From the NCBI GenBank assembly GCA_910584875.1, contig CAJUDA010000039.1, positions 1-16,190 on the forward strand: 16,190 bases of DNA, read 5' to 3'. Position 1 is the stretch's first letter, and each line of letters begins with the position of its first letter. Of this stretch, positions 1 through 6,995 are shown in pieces. The translations under genes were made by a program, and so were the position numbers. Below the pieces are notes generated by a model. It saw nothing but the letters and a program-made list of their open reading frames with translations, had not been told where the DNA came from and did not search any database. The DNA comes from an uncultured Eubacterium sp. (GTDB taxonomy: Bacteria > Bacillota > Clostridia > Lachnospirales > Lachnospiraceae).

Positions 1-1
1 C

Positions 2-213
2 CGAAAAATCATCGTTTTCTTCCTTTGCAAATCTGCCGCCCGAGCATTGTCTGAGTTGTCTGCTGTCGTTTTTCTGACTTTTGACAGCACGTTTGCACTA
101 AGGACCGGCGGGCGGCTATGCTGTAAAAGTCAGAAAAACGACATGGCAGACAGCGAGTTTTGCGAAGGGCGACAGAAGAATTTTGCAAAGGCAGACAACG
201 ATTTGATTTTTCG
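2..213. repeat. Large imperfect palindromic intergenic element
   Basis: Between the window edge and the C39 peptidase stop (283) I find no convincing gene; the stretch is dominated by nested inverted repeats. The inner arms, 65-82 and 125-142, are perfect 18-bp reverse complements (GTCGTTTTTCTGACTTTT on the left). They extend through a single bulged base (83) to 89 and 119. The outer arms, 2-31 and 182-213, share CGAAAAATC/GATTTTTCG and CCTTTGCAAA/TTTGCAAAGG with a few differences and a 2-base indel. Material between them is also related (CTGCCGCCC on the left, GGGCGACAG on the right). On the right arm TTTTGCGAAGGGCGACAG and TTTTGCAAAGGCAGACAA form a degenerate direct repeat. It may extend left of the window. 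It could be a small non-autonomous mobile or structured intergenic repeat; the family is not recognised. Confidence 0.75.
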
Positions 214-282
214 CAGGAAGTGGTACTGCGGACAGGCGATGGGATGATACCGTCTCCCTCTCAGTCTGGCAAGACATCCCTG

Positions 283-1093
283 CTATCCCGTATACCCCCA
301 CAGGTTTTTGATCTGCGGTCTCAACTGGTCAAAGCTCCAGCTGACCGCACTTCTCTGCCTGGAATTGGGGTCATTTACCCGGAATCCTTCCTCATCATAT
401 CCGTAGATCACGATGAAATGTCCCTCTGTCGTAAAATCTCCCGGTCCCATGGCACAGATGATCATACCTGAAGAATCCAGTACCGATCTCATCGATTGCT
501 CACTTAGGGAAATCTCGGAACCATTTAGTCCAAAATGCGCCGCCCCCTCTGTCATCAGCCGCCAGGATGTCCCCGAGCCCTTCACATAATATTTTTCCCG
601 CTCGCTGAATTTCGATATTTTAGAAGGCAGCACCGCCTCATGCTTCACACCCAGTATCACCATGGACAGACACACCGGACCACAGCCCGACACAGCTATG
701 ATACTCTCGCCATATGGGTAATAACCCCACCTTTTATCCCACTGCAGCAGCAGGGGATGATCTGCATCTATCTCGTCCCTCGAAAAACTTCCTACCTTTT
801 TCCTATCCGCTTTCGGATATCCGGCGACAAAATCTGCCATATCCGGATTCCTTTCTAACATCTCCAGCAATTCGCTAGGGATACCTCCTGTCATCCGCCA
901 GAATTTTCTTTACCACTTCCTGATTATCCCGGCTCTCTTTTTCCTCCGCCACCTTGTGTCCCGGTTTTCTGTCACTCTGATTGCGGTTTCTCTGTGTAAT
1001 GACAAAACCCAGAAAGACAAGAAGCAATACCGTCACAAGAAACAGCCGGAATGCATTGATTTTGAATTTTCTCCTGTATCTTTTACTCTTCAT
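283..1093 (-). CDS. Membrane-anchored C39-family cysteine peptidase, split by a +1 frameshift
   Basis: Two overlapping frames make one protein. The first (1093-875, 72 aa) has a basic N-terminus (MKSKRYRRKFK) and one membrane helix at residues 16-33, and ends ...RRYP-stop. The second frame (open from 894, ends 283) carries a Peptidase_C39_2-like domain. A +1 shift at the CCC codon (878-880) gives ...RRYP-SELLEML..., about 269 aa. In fused numbering the papain-like residues are Q117, C137 (SGCGPVC), H225 (TEGHF) and D241 (VNDPNS). Known: such enzymes cleave peptides or cell-wall cross-links; the substrate here is unknown, and the helix places the domain outside the cell. The start has AGGAGG 8 nt upstream, inside a hairpin. 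It lies just downstream of a VanRS-like pair. No other stop breaks the second frame, so the gene is either freshly broken or decoded by programmed frameshifting. Confidence 0.8.
874..889 (-). other. Candidate programmed +1 frameshift site, prfB-like
   Basis: On the minus strand the zero frame reads AGG AGG TAT CCC TAG C. An AGGAGG Shine-Dalgarno (889-884) stands 3 nt upstream of the CCC codon (880-878), which is followed by TAG (877-875). Slippage of tRNA-Pro from CCC to CCT would continue with AGC (Ser) into the peptidase frame. Known: the E. coli prfB site is AGG GGG TAT CTT TGA C, with the same order and spacing. Inference: this is a recoding site. The alternatives are a one-base insertion mutation, or reinitiation guided by the same Shine-Dalgarno (a TTG lies 13 nt downstream). 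Confidence 0.6.
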
Positions 1094-1099
1094 GTAGAA

Positions 1100-1149
1100 A
1101 ACCTCCTTTTGTAAGTTACCCTTATCTTATCAGAATACAAAAGGAGGTT
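1100..1149 (-). promoter_or_regulatory. Hairpin sequestering the C39 peptidase ribosome binding site
   Basis: Positions 1100-1113 and 1136-1149 are a perfect 14-bp inverted repeat around a 22-nt loop. On the minus-strand RNA the upstream arm is AACCUCCUUUUGUA and the downstream arm UACAAAAGGAGGUU. The downstream arm contains the Shine-Dalgarno for the ATG at 1093, so folding would block initiation. The upstream arm also resembles the anti-Shine-Dalgarno end of 16S rRNA (ACCUCCUUU). Termination is less likely because the loop is long and no good U tract follows. A DNA operator remains possible. Confidence 0.65.
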
Positions 1150-1184
1150 CTTATCTATTTTCCAAACAAATTCTCACAATTTTC

Positions 1185-2162
1185 TCAAGATTTCGGCAGG
1201 ATAATCTGAAAACGGATCCGGTTATCCTCGCTAAAGGCAGTGATCTGCCCGCCATGCAGCTCGATGATCTCTCTGGCAATGGCAAGACCGATACCACTTC
1301 CGCCTGTCTTTGTACCGCGTGAACTGTCAAGCCGGAAGAACTGCTCAAAGATACGCTGCAGCTTTTCCGGGGGTATGGTATTGCCCTCATTCTCAAAATC
1401 AAGTTCAATCTCCTTATCCCTGTCTGTCAGACAGATCCGGATAACAGTAGACGGAAAGCTATAATTCAGTGCATTGCGCAGCAGATTGTCAAAAACCCTC
1501 TGCATCCGGTCTGAGTCACACACAAACCTAAAATCCTTCGGCAGCGAGGTCTCACATCGCAGATCCTTTTCCTGCAGCATTGGCTGAAATTCAAAGATCA
1601 CCTGGTCCAGCATACGGGTCAGGTTAATCTCACTCTTTTCCAAGGTGATGTGTGTCAGATTATACCTCGTAATCTCAAAAAATTCGTTGATCAGATCTTC
1701 GAGCCGCTCTGTTTTCCGGGCGACAACACGGATATAATGCTGTCTTGTCTCCTCCTGCAGATCCGGCTCATCCTGCAGCAGCTGAAGATATCCCATCACC
1801 GACGTCAGCGGCGTTTTTAAATCGTGGGCAAGATAGACGACCAGATCATTCTTTCTCTGTTCCGCCTCATCCGCACGAAACTGCGCCTGTTCCACTTCCT
1901 TTTCTACCATCTCATACATCTTCCGGTAATCATAGATCAGGATAATGATAATCCCGGCAGCCAGTCCGAACAGGAAAAAAATTCTTTTGTTATCATTCAG
2001 GAAATGCAGCATCGGATAAAATGTATCATTCTTGCTCCAAATAAACGTGGAAAGATACAGATAGCAAAACAGGCCAGTAAGACAGATACTGGCATATGCC
2101 GCGATAAAAGCAAGAATCTTCCTGCCTGTATTCCGATACCGTTTCCATGCCCTCTCATTCAA
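1185..2162 (-). CDS. VanS-like sensor histidine kinase
   Basis: A 325-residue membrane histidine kinase that would autophosphorylate and pass phosphate to the adjacent response regulator. It has a membrane helix at about 16-38, a short external loop, a second helix at about 61-77, a coiled linker, then the dimerisation box YLAHDLKTPLTSVMGYL with phospho-acceptor H113. The N box is DNLLRNALNYS and the G2 box GSGIGLAIA. The G1 region reads FENEG where many kinases have DNG. The H-box and layout resemble VanS, but the sensor loop is too short to suggest a ligand. The start is TTG at 2162, overlapping the regulator's stop by 8 nt and preceded by a G-rich Shine-Dalgarno. The next in-frame ATG (Met51) would lose the first helix, so TTG is preferred. 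Confidence 0.9.
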   Translation of the reverse strand: MNERAWKRYRNTGRKILAFIAAYASICLTGLFCYLYLSTFIWSKNDTFYPMLHFLNDNKRIFFLFGLAAGIIIILIYDYRKMYEMVEKEVEQAQFRADEAEQRKNDLVVYLAHDLKTPLTSVMGYLQLLQDEPDLQEETRQHYIRVVARKTERLEDLINEFFEITRYNLTHITLEKSEINLTRMLDQVIFEFQPMLQEKDLRCETSLPKDFRFVCDSDRMQRVFDNLLRNALNYSFPSTVIRICLTDRDKEIELDFENEGNTIPPEKLQRIFEQFFRLDSSRGTKTGGSGIGLAIAREIIELHGGQITAFSEDNRIRFQIILPKS

Positions 2163-2859
2163 TCTTATACCCCACTCCCCACACTGTCCTGATAAACTTT
2201 GGCTTCTTTGCCGACTCCTTCATCTTTTCCCGGATCCGCCCGATATGCGTCATGACGGTATTGTTACTGTCAATATATTTTTCACCCCAGACCTGCTCAA
2301 ACAACTCTTCGGAAGACACAACCTGTCCCTGCCTCGAACACAGATAAAACAGGATCGAAAACTCCAGCGGCGTCAGTGACAGCTTCTGTTCATATAACCT
2401 TGCCTCATGAGTGATGCCGTTCATATACAGACCGCGGATATCGATTTCCTGATCCTGCTCCTGTTTTTCTTCTGCCTGCTGGTTGTATTTTTTATACCGC
2501 CTGAGCTGCGTTTTGATCCGGGCAACCACCTCGATCGGTTTAAACGGCTTCGTAATATAGTCATCCGCTCCCAGTGTCAGTCCGTTCAGCACATCACTTT
2601 CCTCATTTTTCGCCGTCAGCATAATAATCGGAAAATAATATTTTTCCCGGAGCTTGCGGCAGAGTGAAAAACCATCCACGTCCGGCAGCATCACATCCAG
2701 TATAACCAGATCCGCTCCCTTTTCTTCAATATACCGGACCGCCTCTCTGCCGCAGGTGAAAACCTCCACCTCACAGTTCTCATTTTTCAGATATACTGTT
2801 AATAAATCCAGGATTTCGTCCTCGTCATCCACGATCACGATCTTGTCCCTGTCTCCCAT
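2155..2859 (-). CDS. VanR-like OmpR-family response regulator
   Basis: A 234-residue transcription regulator. The receiver domain spans residues 5-120, with acidic pocket D11/D12, phospho-acceptor D55 (VILDVMLP) and K104 (ITKPFKP). A Q/E-rich linker leads to an OmpR/PhoB winged-helix domain ending FIRTVWGVGYKIE. The receiver end (YITKPFKPIEVVARIKTQLRRYKK) closely follows VanR-type regulators known to me; that is family resemblance, not proof of glycopeptide sensing. It starts 21 nt after hydG with GGGAGGGAT ahead of the ATG, and its stop overlaps the kinase start, so the pair is translationally coupled. No vanHAX-type ligase or dehydrogenase is present. The nearest candidate target is the C39 peptidase downstream. 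Confidence 0.92.
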   Translation of the reverse strand: MGDRDKIVIVDDEDEILDLLTVYLKNENCEVEVFTCGREAVRYIEEKGADLVILDVMLPDVDGFSLCRKLREKYYFPIIMLTAKNEESDVLNGLTLGADDYITKPFKPIEVVARIKTQLRRYKKYNQQAEEKQEQDQEIDIRGLYMNGITHEARLYEQKLSLTPLEFSILFYLCSRQGQVVSSEELFEQVWGEKYIDSNNTVMTHIGRIREKMKESAKKPKFIRTVWGVGYKIE

Positions 2860-2880
2860 ATCATCCCTCCCGTTTATACA

Positions 2881-4302
2881 CTAAAACCGGAAATCCCTCT
2901 GTCCCTCATGAATATTTCCAATGTATTCCTTTGCCTTTTCCTTCACCACCGGATTGGTAATGACCTCTAACTGCTCCCGGATTACCTTCTCTCCCTTTTC
3001 TTTTGTATCCGGGGAAGCGTAATCTTCCAGATATTCCTTCAGCGTCATAAGGGCATTGGGCTGGCAGCAGTTAACGATCTGTCCTGACTTGAGCAGCGAC
3101 ATAAAGCGGTCTCCAGTGCGTCCCTCACGATAGCATGCTGTACAAAAGCTTGGTATATAGCCCATACCGAGCAGCCAGTTTACCACCTCATCCAGCGAAC
3201 GGCGGTCCGTCACATCAAACTGCGCCGAGTTTTCTTCCTCCGGCTCTTCTTCCACATATCCTCCCACGCTGGTCCGGGAACCACCACTGATCTGGCTGAT
3301 CCCCAGATCCAGAACCTTTTCTCTCACCTTCTGGGATTCACGGGTAGACACGATCATGCCTGTGTAAGGCACTGCAATGCGGATCACAGCCACGATCTTC
3401 TGAAAGATTTCATCCGATATCGCATTCAGCTCGGCCGGATCAATATCATCGGCCGGACACACCCTCGGAACACTGATCGTATGGGGACCCACGCCAAATT
3501 TAGCTTCCAGATGCTCTGCATGCATAATAATGCCCGCCAGCTCATAGCGGTATTTATCCAGACCGAACAGGACGCCGCATCCCACATCGTCAATCCCCGC
3601 CTCCATGGCACGGTCCATCGCCTCTGTGTGATACGCATAATCACTCTTCGGACCAGATGGATGAAGTTCCTCATAAGCTTTTTTGTCATAGGTCTCCTGA
3701 AACAGTATGTATGTTCCAATCCCGGCATCCTTCAGTTTTTTATAATTTTCCACGGAAGTAGCGGCAATATTTACATTAACACGGCGTATCGCGCCATTTT
3801 TATGTTTAATGCTGTAAATCGTATGGATGCTCTCCAGTATATACTCAAGAGGATTGTTTACCGGATCCTCTCCCGCCTCAATGGCTAACCTTTTATGTCC
3901 CATATCCTGAAGGGCAATGACCTCCTGCCGGATTTCCTCCTGTGTCAGCTTCTTGCGGGCGATATGCCTGTTTTTGATATGATAGGGACAGTAAACACAA
4001 CCATTGATACAATAATTTGACAGATAAAGCGGGGCAAACATAACAATGCGCTTGCCATAGAACCTCTCCTTAATCTCCTTTGCCAGCTTCTCGATCTCCC
4101 TGTTTTCTTCTTCCAGTTCACAGTCCAGAAGTACCACAGCCTCCCTATGCGTGATCCCCTTCATTTGTCTCGCCTTCTCAAGAATAGCGCGGACCACTTC
4201 TCTGTTGTTTTTGTTTTGTTCTGCATAAGCTAGAGATTCCTGGATCTCGGCATCATTTATAAATTCTTCAGCAATACTGGATTTCGCATCATATTTCGGC
4301 AT
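2881..4302 (-). CDS. hydG: [FeFe]-hydrogenase maturase HydG (radical SAM)
   Basis: A 473-residue radical SAM tyrosine lyase. HydG cleaves tyrosine to p-cresol and dehydroglycine, giving CO and cyanide for the hydrogenase H-cluster. The SAM cluster motif C-x3-C-x2-C is C98, C102 and C105 (YCINGCVYCPYH). The C-terminal cluster motif C-x2-C-x22-C is C387, C390 and C413 (CTACYREGRTGDRFM...NCCQPN), which separates HydG from ThiH. Length is typical. It starts 14 nt after the deacetylase stop with GAGGG ahead of the ATG, and the response regulator follows after 21 nt, so co-transcription is likely. No hydE, hydF or hydrogenase gene is in the window; the maturase must act on proteins encoded elsewhere. 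The cytoplasmic location and intact cysteines suggest an active enzyme. Confidence 0.97.
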   Translation of the reverse strand: MPKYDAKSSIAEEFINDAEIQESLAYAEQNKNNREVVRAILEKARQMKGITHREAVVLLDCELEEENREIEKLAKEIKERFYGKRIVMFAPLYLSNYCINGCVYCPYHIKNRHIARKKLTQEEIRQEVIALQDMGHKRLAIEAGEDPVNNPLEYILESIHTIYSIKHKNGAIRRVNVNIAATSVENYKKLKDAGIGTYILFQETYDKKAYEELHPSGPKSDYAYHTEAMDRAMEAGIDDVGCGVLFGLDKYRYELAGIIMHAEHLEAKFGVGPHTISVPRVCPADDIDPAELNAISDEIFQKIVAVIRIAVPYTGMIVSTRESQKVREKVLDLGISQISGGSRTSVGGYVEEEPEEENSAQFDVTDRRSLDEVVNWLLGMGYIPSFCTACYREGRTGDRFMSLLKSGQIVNCCQPNALMTLKEYLEDYASPDTKEKGEKVIREQLEVITNPVVKEKAKEYIGNIHEGQRDFRF

Positions 4303-4316
4303 AACTATCCCTCACT

Positions 4317-5276
4317 TCATTTTTTTGCACTCATATAAACTTTTCCGTTTTTCATCTTTATACCTTTTCGTTTCATCAGTTCACTGACTGTCAGAATATC
4401 ATAATCATTTTTGATGAGCCACGGCACGATCTTCTCTACTGCTTCTGCTGTCGGGGCGTGGATATCATGCATCAGGATAATATCTCCGTCCGACACCTGT
4501 TTCTTCACAGCCCTGAATGTCTTTTTGGCATTCATTGTCTTCCAGTCCAGTGTATCAATATTCCAGTAAATCATTGGATGTTTCAGTTTTTCACGCATTT
4601 TATCACTGATGGCGCCATAGGGAGGACGCAGCAGTCTGACATCGCCGCCGGTCAGCTTTTTGACCAGATCCGCCACACGGTCACATTCTTTATTTACCTT
4701 TTTCATCGGAAGTTTACTGAGATCAGCATGATTCCATGTATGGTTTGCGATCTCACATCCCTGTGCCAGTTCCTGTTTCAATATATCCGCACCGGATGAA
4801 ACGCGGGTTCCCACAACAAAAAAAGTCGCATGGGCATTGTACTTCTTTAATGTAGCAAGAATCTTAGGCGTATTCACCGTACTTGGTCCATCATCAAAGG
4901 TAAGTGCCACTGCTTTGGACCGGACTTTCGGTGCCGGTGTCGGTTTCACAATGGAATCCGGGGACAATGCGCCGACTGCCTTTACCTCATCTGCCACTTT
5001 TCCTTTCACTGCTTCCGATGATGCCGCCTGGGAAGCATCTACACTTGCCGCTGTCGCCGCCAGATGCGCTGTCTGGTCTGAAGACTGGCCCGACCACTGG
5101 ATATAGCAGATCCCAAATGTAGCTGCGACAACAAGAACAACAGGAACAGCCCACTTTAGCAGAGAAAACGGAGTAAACCGGACATGCCTTTTTCTCCTTC
5201 TGCTGCTCGCCCGTCTTCTCCGGTAAGAAGAACGCCTTCTTGAATTTCTGCTGTCATAACCTTTTAAATAATCCAT
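4317..5276 (-). CDS. Polysaccharide deacetylase (NodB/CE4), membrane-anchored
   Basis: A 319-residue protein with a very Arg-rich cytoplasmic tail (residues about 10-33, clusters such as YRRRRASSRRRKR). A signal-anchor helix follows at about 39-58, then an Ala/Ser-rich stalk and an extracellular NodB domain (about 120-300). All CE4 motifs are visible: TFDDGP (D128, D129), H179-x3-H183 in NHTWNH, RPPYG (217-221), D241 and W245 in IDTLDW, and H270 in LMHDIH. The metal triad is therefore intact. Known: such enzymes remove N-acetyl groups from peptidoglycan or related glycans, changing lysozyme resistance or cortex processing. The substrate cannot be told from sequence. The ATG at 5276 has GAGGTG 7 nt upstream; a GTG one codon earlier is possible. 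It heads a tight run with hydG and the two-component genes. Confidence 0.92.
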   Translation of the reverse strand: MDYLKGYDSRNSRRRSSYRRRRASSRRRKRHVRFTPFSLLKWAVPVVLVVAATFGICYIQWSGQSSDQTAHLAATAASVDASQAASSEAVKGKVADEVKAVGALSPDSIVKPTPAPKVRSKAVALTFDDGPSTVNTPKILATLKKYNAHATFFVVGTRVSSGADILKQELAQGCEIANHTWNHADLSKLPMKKVNKECDRVADLVKKLTGGDVRLLRPPYGAISDKMREKLKHPMIYWNIDTLDWKTMNAKKTFRAVKKQVSDGDIILMHDIHAPTAEAVEKIVPWLIKNDYDILTVSELMKRKGIKMKNGKVYMSAKK

Positions 5277-5329
5277 CACTCTTCACCTCGTTATACTTTA
5301 TGTTCTCGCATTCACTCTTTTGCAAGCCC

Positions 5330-5358
5330 AGTATAGCACTAATTTTTCTCTTTTTCAA
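5330..5358 (-). promoter_or_regulatory. Sigma-A-type promoter for the deacetylase-hydG-regulator run
   Basis: On the minus strand TTGAAA (5358-5353), a 17-nt spacer and TATACT (5335-5330), with a TG-n extended -10. It overlaps the last codons and the stop of the AI-2E permease. A transcript from about 5323 would have a leader of about 47 nt before the ATG at 5276. Consensus match only. Confidence 0.6.
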
Positions 5359-6583
5359 TGTTCTTTTTCTTGCGTTCCGGTTCCTTCCGGTAATATTCCG
5401 TCTCCACCGGAACCTCTTTTTTTGCCAGTCTCTTGTTGGACCATCGTTTTACCCAGCGGTAGATCATGGCAAATATTGGTACTGCACAGATCATACCCAG
5501 AAAACCAAACAGAGAGCCAAAAAAGAGGATGGAAAAGAGGATCCAGAAACTCTTGAGCCCGATGGAATCCCCCAGAATCTTTGGTCCCAGCACATTCCCG
5601 TCAAACTGCATCAGTATTATGATCAGGATGAGAAAGATCACCCCTTTGGACGGGTTTGCGATAAAGACCAGGACCGCACTGGGGATGATACCGATGTACT
5701 GTCCAAAAAACGGGATTACATTGGTCACACCGATGATCACACTGATCAGCAGTGCATAAGGAATATTGGCAATGCTCATGATGATAAAGGTCAGCATCCC
5801 CACCACAAGTGAATCCACGATCTTCCCACTGATAAACTTGGCAAACACCGTATGTGTCTCCCGGAGAACCTCCAGCATCCCGTCTCCCCTTTTCTGGGGA
5901 AGCACAGCAAAGATCAGCTTCTTTGCCTGGGCACAAAAATTCTCTTTCCCCGCCATAAGATAGATGGAAACGATAATACCGATAAACAGATCGATCAAAA
6001 GACTCATGGCATTGACAACCCCGTCTGTCAGCATGGAGAGCAGCTTACTGCTCTCTGGCAGAAGATCATTCTGTAACCATGTGATCAGTTTTTCATACAT
6101 CGTCCCTGAAAAGTTTTCAAAATATTCTGCCAGCTTCGGGTTTGAGCGGAATACATTGTCCCCCCACTTAACTACATTTCTATAGTATTCCGGGAGATTG
6201 GCAGCCAGGCTGGATATACTGTTGATCACTTCCGGCACTACCATCATGATCAGTCCGAATATAACGACAAGTGCCAGAACCAGCACTACCGTAACAGACA
6301 ACCCGCGGGCAATCCCCGCCGCCTTCTTTTCCTTTTTGACAATCTTCTGCACAAGCGGGACAAAGACAAATTCATCCATCGCATTGACCAGAGGGCTGAG
6401 GAGAAAGGCTATGATCAGACCGATATAAACCGGCGTCAGCGCCCCATTTACTGCGGAAATCACTCCACCAAGCACCCCCAGGTTATCCAGCAGTGCTTTC
6501 ACAACAAGAGCGGCAGTGACTACAAGAAAAGCCGTCACTCCCGCATACCAGTATTTATCAAATTTGGAATTCCATCGTTTCAT
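5339..6583 (-). CDS. AI-2E family (YdbI/YtvI/PerM-type) membrane permease
   Basis: A 414-residue polytopic membrane protein of the AI-2E transporter family. There are hydrophobic segments near the N-terminus (AGVTAFLVVTAALVV and PVYIGLIIAFLLSPLV), a paired stretch near 95-115, a large soluble loop with weak hydrophobicity, and a C-terminal cluster. That cluster includes IPYALLISVIIGVTNVIPFFG followed by GIIPSAVLVF, which is typical of the family. The C-terminal tail is short and Lys/Glu-rich. Known: members export AI-2 or act as Na+/H+ antiporters or metabolite exporters; a sporulation-linked member also exists, and nothing here decides between these. GGAGG lies 9 nt ahead of the ATG. It follows spoVAE by 58 nt, so read-through from the spore operon is possible; I saw no clear terminator between them. 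Confidence 0.9.
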   Translation of the reverse strand: MKRWNSKFDKYWYAGVTAFLVVTAALVVKALLDNLGVLGGVISAVNGALTPVYIGLIIAFLLSPLVNAMDEFVFVPLVQKIVKKEKKAAGIARGLSVTVVLVLALVVIFGLIMMVVPEVINSISSLAANLPEYYRNVVKWGDNVFRSNPKLAEYFENFSGTMYEKLITWLQNDLLPESSKLLSMLTDGVVNAMSLLIDLFIGIIVSIYLMAGKENFCAQAKKLIFAVLPQKRGDGMLEVLRETHTVFAKFISGKIVDSLVVGMLTFIIMSIANIPYALLISVIIGVTNVIPFFGQYIGIIPSAVLVFIANPSKGVIFLILIIILMQFDGNVLGPKILGDSIGLKSFWILFSILFFGSLFGFLGMICAVPIFAMIYRWVKRWSNKRLAKKEVPVETEYYRKEPERKKKNIEKEKN

Positions 6584-6641
6584 ATTTTAGTTCCTCCGCA
6601 TCTGCTATTAGTGTATCACAGCGGATACGAAAAAACCAGAA

Positions 6642-6995
6642 TTATTTCATTTTTGATTTGAATATCAGGCTTGCCAGATACCCCATGATCAACGCTCCTG
6701 AAATCCCCACGGCGGCACTTTCCAGACCACCATAAAAAGTACCGATGAACCCCTGGCTGTCAACAGCCTCTTTCACTCCCTTAAACAAAAGATGACCAAA
6801 ACCGATGAGTGGGACGGTAGCTCCTGCTTTCGCCCAGTCAGCAAACGGTTCATACAAATGAAAGAAACTCAGGATGGCGCCGGCACATACAAGCCCTACC
6901 ATAATCCTGCCCGGCAGTAATTTTGTATTATCCATAATGATCTGCACAACAGCACAGATCGCACCACCAATCAGAAATGCAATCAGATAATCCAT
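6642..6995 (-). CDS. spoVAE: Stage V sporulation protein AE (SpoVAEb type)
   Basis: A 117-residue membrane protein with four hydrophobic segments (MDYLIAFLIGGAICAVVQII at the start, LIMGYLASLIF at the end) and the conserved central GATVPLIGFGHLLFKG stretch. Known: SpoVAE (Eb) belongs with SpoVAC and SpoVAD to the minimal machinery that takes up dipicolinic acid into the forespore and releases it in germination. Its ATG shares one base with the spoVAD stop (TAATG), with GGAGGTG upstream, so the two are coupled. No spoVAEa or spoVAF gene follows; the next gene is the AI-2E permease. Confidence 0.95.
   Translation of the reverse strand: MDYLIAFLIGGAICAVVQIIMDNTKLLPGRIMVGLVCAGAILSFFHLYEPFADWAKAGATVPLIGFGHLLFKGVKEAVDSQGFIGTFYGGLESAAVGISGALIMGYLASLIFKSKMK

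Noticed and set aside
47..247. Short plus-strand frames across the left-edge palindrome
   Set aside because: The frames simply read the inverted repeats; there is no good ribosome binding site and no protein family.
892..894. ATG at 894 as an independent start for the peptidase domain
   Set aside because: No suitable ribosome binding site precedes it, and it would leave a secreted-type domain without a membrane signal; joining by +1 shift or reinitiation explains the layout better.
1100..1149. Terminator after the histidine kinase
   Set aside because: The loop is 22 nt and the following sequence lacks a strong U tract, while one arm is the ribosome binding site of the next gene.
3481..3888. 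Plus-strand 135-residue frame inside hydG
   Set aside because: Antisense shadow of an intact, motif-complete hydG.
5240..5812. 190-residue plus-strand frame
   Set aside because: It runs antisense to the AI-2E permease and the gap beyond it, with no family features.
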